DNA of 64,000 nucleotides from Actinomadura sp. J1-007 (GTDB taxonomy: Bacteria; Actinomycetota; Actinomycetes; Streptosporangiales; Streptosporangiaceae): assembly GCF_009793335.1 (NCBI RefSeq), contig NZ_WING01000001.1, forward strand, positions 7,254,001 through 7,318,000, in the 5' to 3' direction. The number at the start of each line of letters is the position of its first letter. Position 1 is the first letter of the stretch. The notes beneath the pieces were generated by a model. That model was not told the DNA's origin, made no database searches, and saw only the letters and a list, made by a program, of their open reading frames with translations. A program made the position numbers and the translations under genes. This document shows, piece by piece, positions 27,665 to 37,339 of this stretch.

Positions 27665-27950
27665 CCAGATGTCCTTTCGTTTCCAAGGGGTTGACTTGTT
27701 CGCGCCGTGCGGCTTAGTTTCCTCGCAATCCGGCAAAAGTTCAACACATTCCGGCGTAAGAGGCGTCGATCGCGATCACGCCACCCGATTCTCCCCGTCC
27801 GTCTCCGGCCCCTGAGCCGCGCCGAGCACCGCGGTGCCCAGGCACGGAGCTCGGCCGCCGGCCACCGCACCGCGATCCAGCCCCGAGTGCCCCCACCCCC
27901 GCAAGGACGGTCACCGCCCCCGGTGGCCATGACAGAAGCAGGAGCCGAGT

Positions 27951-29258
27951 ATGAGCGCCATCCCCCAGCGGAGTCCGGGCACCACCAGGAGATCCGGTCT
28001 CGTCGCGCTGTCCCTGGCCGCGGGATTGATCGGCGGCGGCCTGTCCGCCTGCGCGAGCGATGACAGCGGGCCCGGGGCCGGGCGGGGGGAGGCCGCGCCG
28101 ACGACGATCGACGGCGGCCTCGGCAGGACGGTCAGCGGCGCCGCGGGGAGCGGCAAGGCGACCGGCGCGCCGATCACGCTGGGCCTGATCAACCAGCAGG
28201 GCGGGCCGGTGTCCAACCCCGAGTTCACCGTCGCCGCCCAGGCCGCCGCCGGCTACCTCAACGCCGAGCTCGGCGGGGTCGGCGGCCGCCCGGTGAAGCT
28301 GGAGGTCTGCAACATCGTCTCCGCCGAGTCGCAGGGCCAGCGGTGCGGGCAGCAGATGCTGGCCAACGACGAGATCGAACTGGTCGTGCAGGGCGGGCTG
28401 AACGTCGGGACGCAGTCGTTCCACGCGACCCTGGCCGGCAAGAAGCCCGACCTGATCGCCGTGGCCAACCCCGGCCCGGACGTCTCGGCCAAGAACGCCT
28501 TCGCCCTCAACGCCAGCTCGCTGGCCGGCAAGGCCGCCACGCCGATCTTCCTGGACACCAAGCTCAAGGCCAGGACGGTCGCGATGATCGCCGACGACAA
28601 CCCCGGCAACCAGGAGATCGCCAAGAGCATCAAGGAGGGCATCGAAGCCCGCGGCATGACGGTGAAGCTGACCACCTACCCCTCGGGCAGCGCGGATCTG
28701 ATGAGCCCGATGACCGCGGTCGGCGCCGGGAACGCCGATGTGATCATGCCGATCGCGGTGACGCCGACGGCGTGCATCGCGATGGCCAAGGCCTACGAGC
28801 AGTCCGGGATCAAGATCCCGCTGTCGGCCTCGGGCCTGTGCGCCTCGGACACCGTCCGCAAGGCGCTCGGCGACCTGCCCAAGTGGATCTTCAGCGGGTC
28901 GCTGCTCAACATCCACGCCCCCGATCCCACCGGGCACGTCGCGTTCTACCGCGCGGTCATGGCCCGGTACGCGCCCAAGGGGGCCGAGCTGGGCATCAAC
29001 GCCCCGGCCGGGTTCGCCGCCGTCCTGGCGGCGGCCAAGATCCTGCACGCCGCCGGCCCCGACCGGCTCACCGTCGAGAAGGTCTCCAAGGCCGCCAGGG
29101 CCTACACCGGGCCGCTGCTGATGGGACCGCCCAAGCTGAGGTTCGGCAGCAACCCGCAGATGCCCGCGCTCGGCGCGCAGGCGGTGCACTACTACCGCTA
29201 CGAGGGCGACGGCAAGTGGGTCGACGTGTCCCAGGGCTGGATCAACCTCCCCTCCTGA
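27951..29258 (+). CDS. ABC transporter substrate-binding lipoprotein (Liv type)
   Basis: 435 residues with a signal peptide and lipobox (GGLSAC), then a type I periplasmic binding fold: ITLGLINQQGGPVSNPEF, VGGRPVKLEVCNIVSAESQ and VIMPIAVTPTACIAMAKAYE. Proteins of this family bind branched-chain amino acids, amides, aromatic compounds and other small molecules. AGGAG precedes ATG 27951. As first gene of an operon ending in glycoside-oxidising enzymes, its ligand is more likely a glycoside or its aglycone than an amino acid (inference). Confidence 0.9.
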   Translation: MSAIPQRSPGTTRRSGLVALSLAAGLIGGGLSACASDDSGPGAGRGEAAPTTIDGGLGRTVSGAAGSGKATGAPITLGLINQQGGPVSNPEFTVAAQAAAGYLNAELGGVGGRPVKLEVCNIVSAESQGQRCGQQMLANDEIELVVQGGLNVGTQSFHATLAGKKPDLIAVANPGPDVSAKNAFALNASSLAGKAATPIFLDTKLKARTVAMIADDNPGNQEIAKSIKEGIEARGMTVKLTTYPSGSADLMSPMTAVGAGNADVIMPIAVTPTACIAMAKAYEQSGIKIPLSASGLCASDTVRKALGDLPKWIFSGSLLNIHAPDPTGHVAFYRAVMARYAPKGAELGINAPAGFAAVLAAAKILHAAGPDRLTVEKVSKAARAYTGPLLMGPPKLRFGSNPQMPALGAQAVHYYRYEGDGKWVDVSQGWINLPS

Positions 29259-29298
29259 CACCGCTCCCGGAACGCAACCACCCAAGCGGAGGAGTCAC

Positions 29299-31317
29299 GT
29301 GGACCAAGTGATCCTGTTCATCCTGCTGGGCCTCGGACCCGGCGCGCTGTACGCCGGGCTCGCCCAGAGCCTGGTGCTGACCCACCGCGGCGCGGGCATC
29401 ATCAACGTCAGCGCCGGCGCGATGGCGATGTGGGGCGCCTACACCTTCTACGGGCTGCGGGAAGGCCACCTGCTGCTGCCCTTCTTCTATCCCGATCTGG
29501 GCGGGCCGCTGGGCGTCGCTCCGGCGTTCGTGGTCGCGGTGCTGCTGTCGGCGCTGCTCGGCGCGCTGATCGACGTGGCGGTGTTCGCGTGGCTGCGCGG
29601 GTCCGCGCCGCTGGCCAAGCTGGTCGCCTCCGTCGGGCTGCTGCTGACCGTCCAGGCGGTGATCGTCCTGCGGTTCGGCGGCACCGGGCAGACCGCCCCG
29701 CCGGTGCTGGCGGGAGGCGGCATCCACATGTTCGGCGGCACCGTCCCGGCCGTACGGCTGGAGGTCATGGCGATCGCCGTCGTGATCGGGGTGGCGCTCA
29801 CCGCCGCCTACCGCTACACCCGCTTCGGCCTGGCCACCCGGGCGGCGCAGGAGGACGAGGCCGAGGCGGTGATGTCGGGCCTGTCGCCCCGCGGGCTTTC
29901 GCTGCTCAACACCACCTTCGCCGGCGCGCTCGCCGGAGCGGTCGGCATCCTCGTCGCCCCGATGACCCAACTCGACCCCACCACCCTCGCCCTGGCCGTG
30001 GTGCCCGCCCTGGGCGCGGCGCTGATCGCGCGCTTCACCTCGTTCACCGTCGCGGCGCTGGCGGGACTGGGCATGGGCGCGCTCCAGTCGGTGGCGCTGT
30101 ATCTCCAGACCCTGTCGTGGTTCCCCACCTCCAAAGGGCTGCCCATGCCGGGCCTGCCGGACGTGCTGTTCTTCATCGTCATCGCCGCCGCCCTGATGTG
30201 GCGCGGCAACAGCCTGCCGGGGCGCGGCGGCCACATCGAACCCCGGCTGCCACCCGCCCCGGCGCCCCGGCGCATCGCCCGGCCCACCGCGATCCTCGTG
30301 GCGATCGGCGCCGTGGCGCTGCTGGTGCTGCCGTTCGACCTGCGGCAGGGGTTCGTCAACACCCTCATCGCGGTGATCGCCTGCCTGTCGCTGGTCGTGC
30401 TGACCGGCTACGTCGGGCAGGTGTCGCTCGCCCAGTTCGCCTTCGCGGGCCTGTCCGGCCTGGTGGTCTCCAAGCTGGGCATCCACCTCGGCCTCGGCCT
30501 GCCCTGGGCGCCGCTGCTGGGCATCGCCGCCGCGGCCCTGTTCGGGCTGGTGGACGTCCTGCCCGCCATGCGCGTGCGGGGCGTGCACCTGGCGATCCTC
30601 ACCCTGGCCGCCGCGGTAGCGTTGCAGAACTTCGGGTTCCACAACCCGTCCTGGGGCGCCGGCGGGCTGGGGTCGCCGGTGTCATCACCCGTGGTGTTCG
30701 GCGTCAACCTCGGGCCGTCGGGCTCGTTCCCGCTCGGCGGCGGGCACCCGCCCAGCCCGCTGTTCGGGCTGATCTGCCTGGCGGTCACCGCGCTGATGTG
30801 CGTCGCCGTGGCCAACCTGCGGCGCAGCGGCCTCGGCCAGCGGATGCTCGCGGTGCGTTCCAGCGAACGCGCCGCGGCCGCCGCGGGCATCTCCGTCCCG
30901 GGCATCAAGGTGACCGCCTTCGTCATCTCGGCGTTCATCATGGGCGTGGTCGGCGTGCTGACCGCCTACAACTTCGGGTCGGTCGATCCGGCCAACTTCG
31001 GCATCGTCAACACCCTGGTCCTGATCGCGCTGGCCTACCTGGGTGGCATCTCGGTCATCAAGGGCGCGCTGATCGGCGGGATGCTCATGTCCGGCGGCGT
31101 CGCCGCCACCATCATGGAGGACTACATCGGCCTGCCCGCCGACTATCTGCTGCTGTTCGCCGGCGTCTCCCTGGTCCTCACCGTCACCACCACCCCGGCG
31201 GCATCGCGCTGGCCCACCGCAGGACCGGCGCGCCCGGGCACGGACCGGCGCCGACCGGCTCCGACCCCGGTGGAACCGGAACCGGCGGGCCCGGAACCGG
31301 CACGGCCGCGACCGTAG
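29299..31317 (+). CDS. Fused Liv-type ABC permease (LivH-LivM in one chain)
   Basis: 672 residues. The first ~300 are a LivH-like permease (ILFILLGLGPGALYAGLAQ, then GAGIINVSAGAMAMWGAYTF). A Pro-rich linker (RLPPAPAPRR) follows, then a LivM-like permease (LSLVVLTGYVGQVSLAQFAFAG, MRVRGVHLAILTLAAAVAL and the coupling-loop area ERAAAAAGISVPGIKVTAF). The two are separate proteins in most bacteria. GGAGGAG precedes GTG 29299. The C-terminal tail is proline-rich. Confidence 0.9.
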   Translation: MDQVILFILLGLGPGALYAGLAQSLVLTHRGAGIINVSAGAMAMWGAYTFYGLREGHLLLPFFYPDLGGPLGVAPAFVVAVLLSALLGALIDVAVFAWLRGSAPLAKLVASVGLLLTVQAVIVLRFGGTGQTAPPVLAGGGIHMFGGTVPAVRLEVMAIAVVIGVALTAAYRYTRFGLATRAAQEDEAEAVMSGLSPRGLSLLNTTFAGALAGAVGILVAPMTQLDPTTLALAVVPALGAALIARFTSFTVAALAGLGMGALQSVALYLQTLSWFPTSKGLPMPGLPDVLFFIVIAAALMWRGNSLPGRGGHIEPRLPPAPAPRRIARPTAILVAIGAVALLVLPFDLRQGFVNTLIAVIACLSLVVLTGYVGQVSLAQFAFAGLSGLVVSKLGIHLGLGLPWAPLLGIAAAALFGLVDVLPAMRVRGVHLAILTLAAAVALQNFGFHNPSWGAGGLGSPVSSPVVFGVNLGPSGSFPLGGGHPPSPLFGLICLAVTALMCVAVANLRRSGLGQRMLAVRSSERAAAAAGISVPGIKVTAFVISAFIMGVVGVLTAYNFGSVDPANFGIVNTLVLIALAYLGGISVIKGALIGGMLMSGGVAATIMEDYIGLPADYLLLFAGVSLVLTVTTTPAASRWPTAGPARPGTDRRRPAPTPVEPEPAGPEPARPRP

Positions 31318-31330
31318 CGGAGGCCGCGCG

Positions 31331-32199
31331 ATGACCGCCCCGAAGGCGGCCGCCGCCTCCACCTCCGCGGCCGGGGCTCCGGCGGCGGGAAAGGCCCTGT
31401 CGGTCACCGGCCTCACCGTCCGGTACGGCGGCGTCACCGCCCTGAACCAGGTCAGCGTGACCGTCGAACCCGGCGAGCTGGTCGGCCTGATCGGCCCCAA
31501 CGGCGCGGGCAAGACCACCTTCATCGACGCGGTCTGCGGCTTCACCAGGTCCACCGGGCAGATCCGGCTCGGCGGCCGTACCCTGGCCGGGCTGTCGGCC
31601 GGCGCCCGGGCACGCGCCGGGCTCGGCCGGTCCTGGCAGGCCGCCGACCTGTACGACGACCTGACCGTGCGCGAGAACCTCACCGTCGGCGCCTACACCC
31701 CCGACTGGCGCCGAACCCTCAAAGAGGTCGTGTGGGGACGCGCCCGCCACGACACCGGCGTCGCCGAACAACTGGGCATCACCCACCTGCTCGACCGGCC
31801 CTGCGACGGCCTGGCCGCCGGACAGCGCAAACTCGTCGACGTCGCCCGCGCGCTGGCGGGCAGGCCCGACATCCTGCTGCTCGACGAACCGGCCGCCGGC
31901 CTCAACACCGACGAAAGCCGCCAACTCGCCGCCCGCCTGCGCGGCGTCGTCGACGCCGGCACCGGCGTCCTGCTCGTCGACCACGACATGGGCCTGGTAC
32001 TGGCCGTCTGCGACCGCATCGTCGTCCTGGACTTCGGCCGCGTCCTCGCCGAAGGCACCCCCAGCAGATCCAACGCGACCAGGCCGTCATCGCCGCCTAC
32101 CTCGGCAGCAGCACCCCACCCGACAGCGCCCGGCCCGACAGTGACAACGCCCGACCCGGCGAACGGCCCCAGAGCGGATCATCGGAGGACGACTCGTGA
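31331..32199 (+). CDS. ABC transporter ATP-binding protein, LivG-like (one-base frameshift near its end)
   Basis: Walker A GPNGAGKT, signature LAAGQRKLV (a variant of LSGGQ), Walker B ILLLDEPAAGL and VDHDMGLVLAVCDRI. After VLAEGTP the frame is lost at the C-run 32058-32062. One added base restores QQIQRDQAVIAAYLG, the standard LivG ending, then an acidic tail and a stop at 32199 that overlaps the next GTG. Read uncorrected, the frame runs on to 32911 through the next gene. Energises the importer together with the LivF-like partner. Confidence 0.85.
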
Positions 32200-32911
32200 C
32201 CAGCCAGACCCCCAAGCGTCCCTCGCTCGACGTCCGCGGACTGTCGGCGGGCTACTTCGGCGCCGCCGTGGTGCGGGACCTGGACCTGACCGTCGGGGCC
32301 GGAGAGGTCGTGGCGCTGCTGGGCCCGAACGGCGCCGGGAAGTCGACCACACTGCGCGCGATCTCGCGGACGATCACGCCGATGGCCGGGACGGTCACGC
32401 TGAACGGCCGGGAGGTGACCGGGCGGCGGCCGCAGGATATCGCCCGCGCCGGGCTGGTGCACATGTCCGAACGCCGCGGCGTGTTCCACGGGCTCACCGT
32501 CGAGGAGCACCTGCGCCTGCACAAGCTCGACCCGGCCATCGCCTACGGCTACTTCCCCGAGCTGGAGGCGCTGCGGTCGCGCCGCGCGGGGCTGCTGTCG
32601 GGCGGCGAGCAGCAGATGCTCGGCATGGCCCGCGCGCTGGCCCGCCGCCCGGCCGTGCTGATGATCGACGAACTCAGCAAGGGCCTCGCGCCGGTCATCG
32701 TGGAACGGCTCATCCCGGTCGTGCGCCGCTACGCCGACGAGTCCGGCGCCGGCGTGCTGCTGGTCGAGCAGCAGGTCCAGCTCGCCCTCCAGGCCGCCGA
32801 CCGCGGTTACGTCCTCGCGCACGGAGACCTCGTCGAACACGACACCGCCGCCAACCTGCTCGCCGACCGCGACGTGCTGGTCTCCTCCTACCTCGGCGCC
32901 GCCCCCTGTGA
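32196..32911 (+). CDS. ABC transporter ATP-binding protein, LivF-like (one-base frameshift at stop)
   Basis: GTG start overlapping the LivG-like stop. Walker A GPNGAGKS, a signature LLSGGEQQMLGMARAL, Walker B VLMIDELSKGLAP, H-loop region VEQQVQLALQ and the ending VLVSSYLGA. In the given sequence no stop follows and the frame runs 300 bases into the next gene. One more C in the run 32902-32906 gives a stop at 32909-32911, directly after the conserved ending. Confidence 0.85.
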
Positions 32912-32998
32912 CCCCGCCTCCCGTTCGAACCGAGCGCGGCCCGCCGGTCCAGGCGCGCGCCCGGCCCCCACGACACCTCTCCAAGGAGCGTCCTCAAC

Positions 32999-33475
32999 GT
33001 GTTCCGCGAACGCATCATCGTCGACGGCTCGCTGGCCGTCACCCCGACCGGTTACCAGGTGGCCGTCCGGCTGCCCTGGTACCGGGCCCTGCCGGTCAGC
33101 TCGATCGAGCAACTGGACATCAGCCTGGACGGCGACCCGGCTCCCGCCCACGCCATCACCATCGACGTCAACGGCCGCGAGCGCTCTCTGCGGGACGCCG
33201 CCGGCGACTTCGACGACGTCTGGTACGTGCTGGACGACGCGATCGTGCACGTCGCGGCACCGGACCGGCGGCCGGACGGCGACCGGGAGCACGACGTCGA
33301 GGTGACCCTCGGCGTCCGCATCCCCTACCTGCCGGTGGCCGGGCGTCCCCTGGTCATGACCGAACGCTGCGTGAAGACCATGCCCGCCCTCCGAGCCGCC
33401 CCCGCCACCACCACGCCCGACCCCGCCACCACCACCGACGCCGGCCCCGAGCCGACCAAGGAGACCGCGAAGTGA
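32999..33475 (+). CDS. DUF6379 / C-glycoside deglycosidase beta-subunit-like protein
   Basis: 158 residues: MFRERIIVDGSLAVTPTGY, then VAVRLPWYRALPVSSIEQLD and DVWYVLDDAIVHV. This is the compact beta-sandwich small subunit that, with a sugar-isomerase-like large subunit, forms C-glycoside deglycosidases (CarC/DgpC-type in published systems). It activates or completes the active site that breaks the C-C bond of a 3-oxo-C-glycoside. AAGGAG lies upstream of GTG 32999. The stop overlaps the next gene's GTG. The last ~30 residues are low-complexity Thr/Pro/Ala. Confidence 0.8.
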   Translation: MFRERIIVDGSLAVTPTGYQVAVRLPWYRALPVSSIEQLDISLDGDPAPAHAITIDVNGRERSLRDAAGDFDDVWYVLDDAIVHVAAPDRRPDGDREHDVEVTLGVRIPYLPVAGRPLVMTERCVKTMPALRAAPATTTPDPATTTDAGPEPTKETAK

Positions 33476-34509
33476 ACCTGCCCAAGCTCGGAGTGACGCT
33501 CTACAGCTTCACGCCCTACTTCCATGCCCGCGACTACGGGTTCGAGGACCTGGTCCGCATCGTGGGGGAGCGAGGACTCGGGCCGGGCCTGGAGGTCGTC
33601 GGGTTCCAGAGCATCAAGGGGTTCCCCAAGCTCCCCGACGGGTTCGCCGCCGGGTTCCGGCGGCTGGTCGACGACGCCGGCCTGGAGCTGTCGTGCCTGG
33701 GCGCCAACGCCGACGCCGGCCTGCGCCAGGACCGGCTGCTGACCGAAGACGAGCTGGTGGACTACATGCTGGCCCAGTTGGAGGCCGCGCACACCCTCGG
33801 ATTCCCCGTCGTACGCGTGCAGCATTCGGTCACGCCCGACCTGATGGAGCGGCTGCTGCCGCACGCCGAACGGCTCGACCTCACCCTCGGCATGGAGATC
33901 CACAGCCCGCACAGCGTGCGGCATCCGAAGATGCAGGCCCTGCTGGAACGCTACGAGAAGCTCGGCTCGCCCCGCCTGGGCTTCATCCCCGACTGGGGCG
34001 CCTCGCTGACCCGGCTGCCACCCAGCCTGCTGTCGACCTACCGCGCCAAGGGCGTCCCCGCCGGGCTCCTGGACGCCTTCGACGTCCAGTGGAACGCCTT
34101 CCACCGCGAGCCGCTCATCCGCGACGACGCCGAACAGGGCGCGCGGTTCCGGCGCATGCGCGAGATCAACCAGACGTACGGCGGCGACGACGTGTCGGTA
34201 CGGATCGGCACCAACTCGGTCGGGCTCTTCGGGCACATGGACCCCGCCGACTGGAAGACGATCATGCCGTGGGTGGTGCACGTCCACGGCAAGTTCTACG
34301 ACATCGACGCCAACGGCGACGAACCGTCGATCCCGCACGACATCCTGCTGCGCGACCTGGTCCAGGCCGGATACCAGGGCTACATCTCCACCGAGTGGGA
34401 GGGCTGGCACTGGAACGACACCGACGACCCGTTCGACATGGTCGCCGCCCAGCACCGGCTCAGCGAACGCGTCCTGGCCTCCCTCGACGCCTCCCCGGCC
34501 GGCTCATGA
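33472..34509 (+). CDS. Sugar phosphate isomerase/epimerase-fold, C-glycoside deglycosidase alpha-subunit-like
   Basis: 345-residue xylose-isomerase-like TIM barrel. Metal ligands visible: Glu in GMEIHSP, Asp in FIPDWGAS, His in VHVHGKFYD and Glu in STEWEGWHW. Pairing with a DUF6379 subunit and a GMC oxidase is the signature of C-glycoside breakdown, in which the 3-oxo sugar is cleaved from the aglycone by this manganese enzyme. It is coupled on both sides by four-base overlaps (GTGA, ATGA). A plain sugar epimerase is the alternative. Confidence 0.82.
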   Translation: MNLPKLGVTLYSFTPYFHARDYGFEDLVRIVGERGLGPGLEVVGFQSIKGFPKLPDGFAAGFRRLVDDAGLELSCLGANADAGLRQDRLLTEDELVDYMLAQLEAAHTLGFPVVRVQHSVTPDLMERLLPHAERLDLTLGMEIHSPHSVRHPKMQALLERYEKLGSPRLGFIPDWGASLTRLPPSLLSTYRAKGVPAGLLDAFDVQWNAFHREPLIRDDAEQGARFRRMREINQTYGGDDVSVRIGTNSVGLFGHMDPADWKTIMPWVVHVHGKFYDIDANGDEPSIPHDILLRDLVQAGYQGYISTEWEGWHWNDTDDPFDMVAAQHRLSERVLASLDASPAGS

Positions 34510-36033
34510 GCGGGACGACGGCACGCGTGGACCTGCTGGTGATCGGCAGCGGACCCGCGGGAGCGGCGTTCGCGCGCCGCACCCTGGACACCGCGCCGGA
34601 CGCCACCGTCCTGATCGTCGAGGCCGGTCCCTGGCTGACCGCCGTGCCCGGCCACAACATCCGCAACCTGCCCCCCGGGCAGCGCACCGAGCTACAGGAA
34701 CGCGTCAGCGGACCCCAGCCCGGCGGCTTCCGCCCGTTCGGCGCCCGCCCGCTGCACGCCCGGCCCGGCACGATCCTGGTGAACGACGACGACGACGACG
34801 GCAGCGGCGACGGCCAGGACGGCATGCCCGCCGCGGCCTACTCGGCCAACGTCGGGGCATGGGCGCCCACTGGACCTGCGCCGTTCCGCCCCCTGGCGGC
34901 AGCGAACGCATCGGCTTCATCCCCGGCCACGAACTCGACGCCGCCTTCGAGGTCGCATCCGACCTGCTGCGGGCCACCACGACCGCGTTCCGAGCCACCC
35001 CCGCCGCCGAGGCGGTACGCGAGAAACTCGCCCGCCGCTACGACCACCTGCTGCCCGCCGGCCGCAAGACCGGCCCGATGCCGCTGGCCTGCACCCCGGC
35101 CCCGGCGCCGGGCCGCCCCGCTGGACCGGCGCCGACACCATCCTGGGCACCGCCCTCCACGCCCCGGGCCGTTCCCGGCTGACCATCCGCGGCAACGCCA
35201 GGGCCCGCCGCCTGCTGGCGGACGGCGACCGCGTGACCGGCGCCGAAATGGTCGACACCCGGACCGGCGAGGTGTTCACCGTCATCGCGCGCGCGGTCGC
35301 CGTCGCGGCCGACGCGCTGCACACCCCGCAACTGCTGTGGGCCTCGGGCATCCGCCCACCGGCGCTGGGCCGCTACCTCAACGACCAGCCGCAGGTCGTC
35401 GTCGGCGCCCGCATCGACCTGCCGGCCCACCGCGCCACGGCCGCGACCGATCCCCGCGACGCCCTCACCGGCGTGTCCTGGGTGCCGTTCGCCGACGGCG
35501 TCCACCCCTTCCACGGCCAGGTCATGCAGTTGGACGCCTCGCCCATCGCGATCCACGCCGCCGACAGACCCGACCCCCGCCCGATGGTCGGCCTCGGCTG
35601 GTTCCTGCCCAAGGACGTCCAGCCCGACGACCGCGTCTGGTTCAGCGACGGCGACCTCGATGAGCACGGCCTGCCCGCCATCCACATCGACTACCGGCTC
35701 ACCGGCGACGACCGGGCCCTGGTCCGCCGCGCCGTCGAGGAACTGCAAGATCTGGCCGCCGACCTCGGCGAGCAGACCCGGACCCCCGACCTGCTCGCCG
35801 CCGGCAGCTCCCTGCACTACCAGGGCACCGTCCGCATGGGCGCCGCCGACGACGGCACCAGCGTCTGCGACGACCACGGCCGCGTCTGGGGATGGCAGAA
35901 CCTGTTCGTCGGCGGCAACGGCGTCATCCCCACCGCCACCGCCTGCAACCCCACCCTCACCGCCGTCGCCCTGGTCGTCCGGTCCGTCGACGCCATCACC
36001 GCCACACTGGAAACCCGAACCCCGCCGTCGTGA
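34506..36033 (+). CDS. GMC-family FAD oxidoreductase, glycoside 3-oxidase-like (two one-base frameshifts)
   Basis: Pyranose/glycoside oxidase type: N-terminal FAD fold LLVIGSGPAGAAFA; MGAHWTCAVP in the second segment; C-terminal SSLHYQGTVRMG with the catalytic His and GNGVIPTATACNPTLTAVAL. The chain is in three frames. A missing G in the run 34854-34857 separates SANVG from GMGAHW. A second missing base lies in 35093-35118 (PAP/GAGPPRWTGADTILGTALHAPG). Corrected length is about 509 residues. The family oxidises the sugar 3-OH, the first step before the deglycosidase. It contains an odd Asp-rich insert (six Asp in a row near residue 98). Confidence 0.8.
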
Positions 36034-36305
36034 CCAGACACGCCCCCGCAACGGTGGCCGTTCCCCCTGACAAACCTCGCTCGCCCCGGACGTAAGGAGC
36101 CACCCGAGGACGGCTCGCTCCGCCACCGTGACAGCGCCCCAAGCTCCACGACCGGCACCCGGGGCCGATCATGCACGACTCGGGGGACCAGATCGGGCGA
36201 TGGGCTCTGGTCGAGGTCGGCGGTGCGCGGAGCGGCGGTGTCCATGGCCTGTTCTCGTCCCTCTCCGGGGGTGTGGGGGCGGTGACCCGACCCCACACCG
36301 CGCGG

Positions 36306-36437
36306 TCAGCTCTGTTCCTGCTGATCCCGCTGGTCCTGCGGGTCGTCACGCCATTCGAACGGGGCGTCCACCGCAGGCATGTGGGACTTCAGCCCCTTCT
36401 TGGACTCTTCGGGTTCGACGAAACCGTGGTGCGCCAT
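36306..36437 (-). CDS. 43-residue small protein with ideal ribosome site
   Basis: MAHHGFVEPEESKKGLKSH followed by MPAVDAPFEW and an acidic/Gln tail (DDPQDQRDQQEQS). A perfect AAGGAGG stands six bases before the ATG, which supports real translation. It is the last leftward gene after the FhuF-like gene (146 bases between). No cysteine and no signal peptide. It could be a small regulator, a modified-peptide precursor or an orphan; family not recognised. The gap 36034-36305 shows nothing else. Confidence 0.55.
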   Translation of the reverse strand: MAHHGFVEPEESKKGLKSHMPAVDAPFEWRDDPQDQRDQQEQS

Positions 36438-36583
36438 ACGCGACCTCCTTCGGTCCGCGCAGAAGCCGTCCCTTATTGCGTCCTCCATGCGTTTGCGGAC
36501 ACTTCACAGGAAGCGAAGGCATGGCACGCTCGAAAGGTCAACAGATTCCGTGCGGGCGGCCGATGGTTTTCCGCGGGTTCACC

Positions 36584-37297
36584 TCACCCCGTTTTCGGTT
36601 CCTTTTCGGTCAAGGAGCAGTCGGTGCACTGCATCCCGCCCGGAACGCGGTAGTACAGACAGCATGTGCGGCGACGGAAGGCCAGATCGGGGCCGGTGAT
36701 CTCTCCCAGGCCCGCCAGGCCGCCGGTGCCCAGCAGCCCGGTGACGAGCCGGACGACTGGTGCCCCCAGCTCGGGCCGCCCGGCCACGATCGCGCGCCCG
36801 GCCTCGACCAGCGCCGACGCGGTGTTGCCGTACAGCAGCCGGGCGGCGACCTTCACCTGGAGTCCCGCGGCCAACGGCTCCAGGTGCTCGCGCACCACCA
36901 CCCGGTACAGCACCTCACTGACCTGGTCTTCCGTGAGATCGGAGAGGTTCCGGCCAGTCGCCTCGGGAAGGCGGAGCGCGGCGCCGCCATCGGCCCGCTG
37001 GACCTGCGCCAGGTCCGGGACGACCCGGTGGGTCAGCGCGCACGCCAGCGTCGGCGACCACAACCGCGCGGCATGGCCGAGCTGCATGATCGAGGCGCCG
37101 ATACGCAGCTCGGAGGTGCCATAGCGGTCGGCGACGGCGGTGACCAGATCGGTCATGCCCCGGGCGTAGGAGTCCCGCACCGGATGCCAGCCGTCGCCCG
37201 GGCCACCGACCGTGATCTCGAAGAAAGACCCGAAGGCGCGTGCTCGAGAAAGAGCGGTGACGACGGTTGTGGAAGGGGCTTGCGGTAGAGGAAGCAC
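36584..37297 (-). CDS. FhuF-like ferric-siderophore reductase / 2Fe-2S protein
   Basis: 237 residues ending in RRTCCLYYRVPGGMQCTDCSL, the four-cysteine C-C-x10-C-x2-C cluster site that defines FhuF-type iron reductases. The N-terminal part is the usual helical domain (DLVTAVADRYGTSELRIGASIMQLGHAARLWSP). GTG 37297 is taken because coding character begins there (LPLPQAPSTTVVTALSRA). It is the only intact gene of a leftward unit headed by a cobalamin riboswitch. Confidence 0.8.
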   Translation of the reverse strand: MLPLPQAPSTTVVTALSRARAFGSFFEITVGGPGDGWHPVRDSYARGMTDLVTAVADRYGTSELRIGASIMQLGHAARLWSPTLACALTHRVVPDLAQVQRADGGAALRLPEATGRNLSDLTEDQVSEVLYRVVVREHLEPLAAGLQVKVAARLLYGNTASALVEAGRAIVAGRPELGAPVVRLVTGLLGTGGLAGLGEITGPDLAFRRRTCCLYYRVPGGMQCTDCSLTEKEPKTG

Positions 37298-37339
37298 GCC
37301 GTTCTCTTTTCTCGGTTGAGGGTTTTTGGGAAAAGTGGC

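Noticed and set aside
31331..32911. LivG-like protein with a 280-residue extra C-terminal domain
   Set aside because: The extension is the shifted reading of the LivF gene. One base restored at 32058-32062 gives the normal LivG ending.
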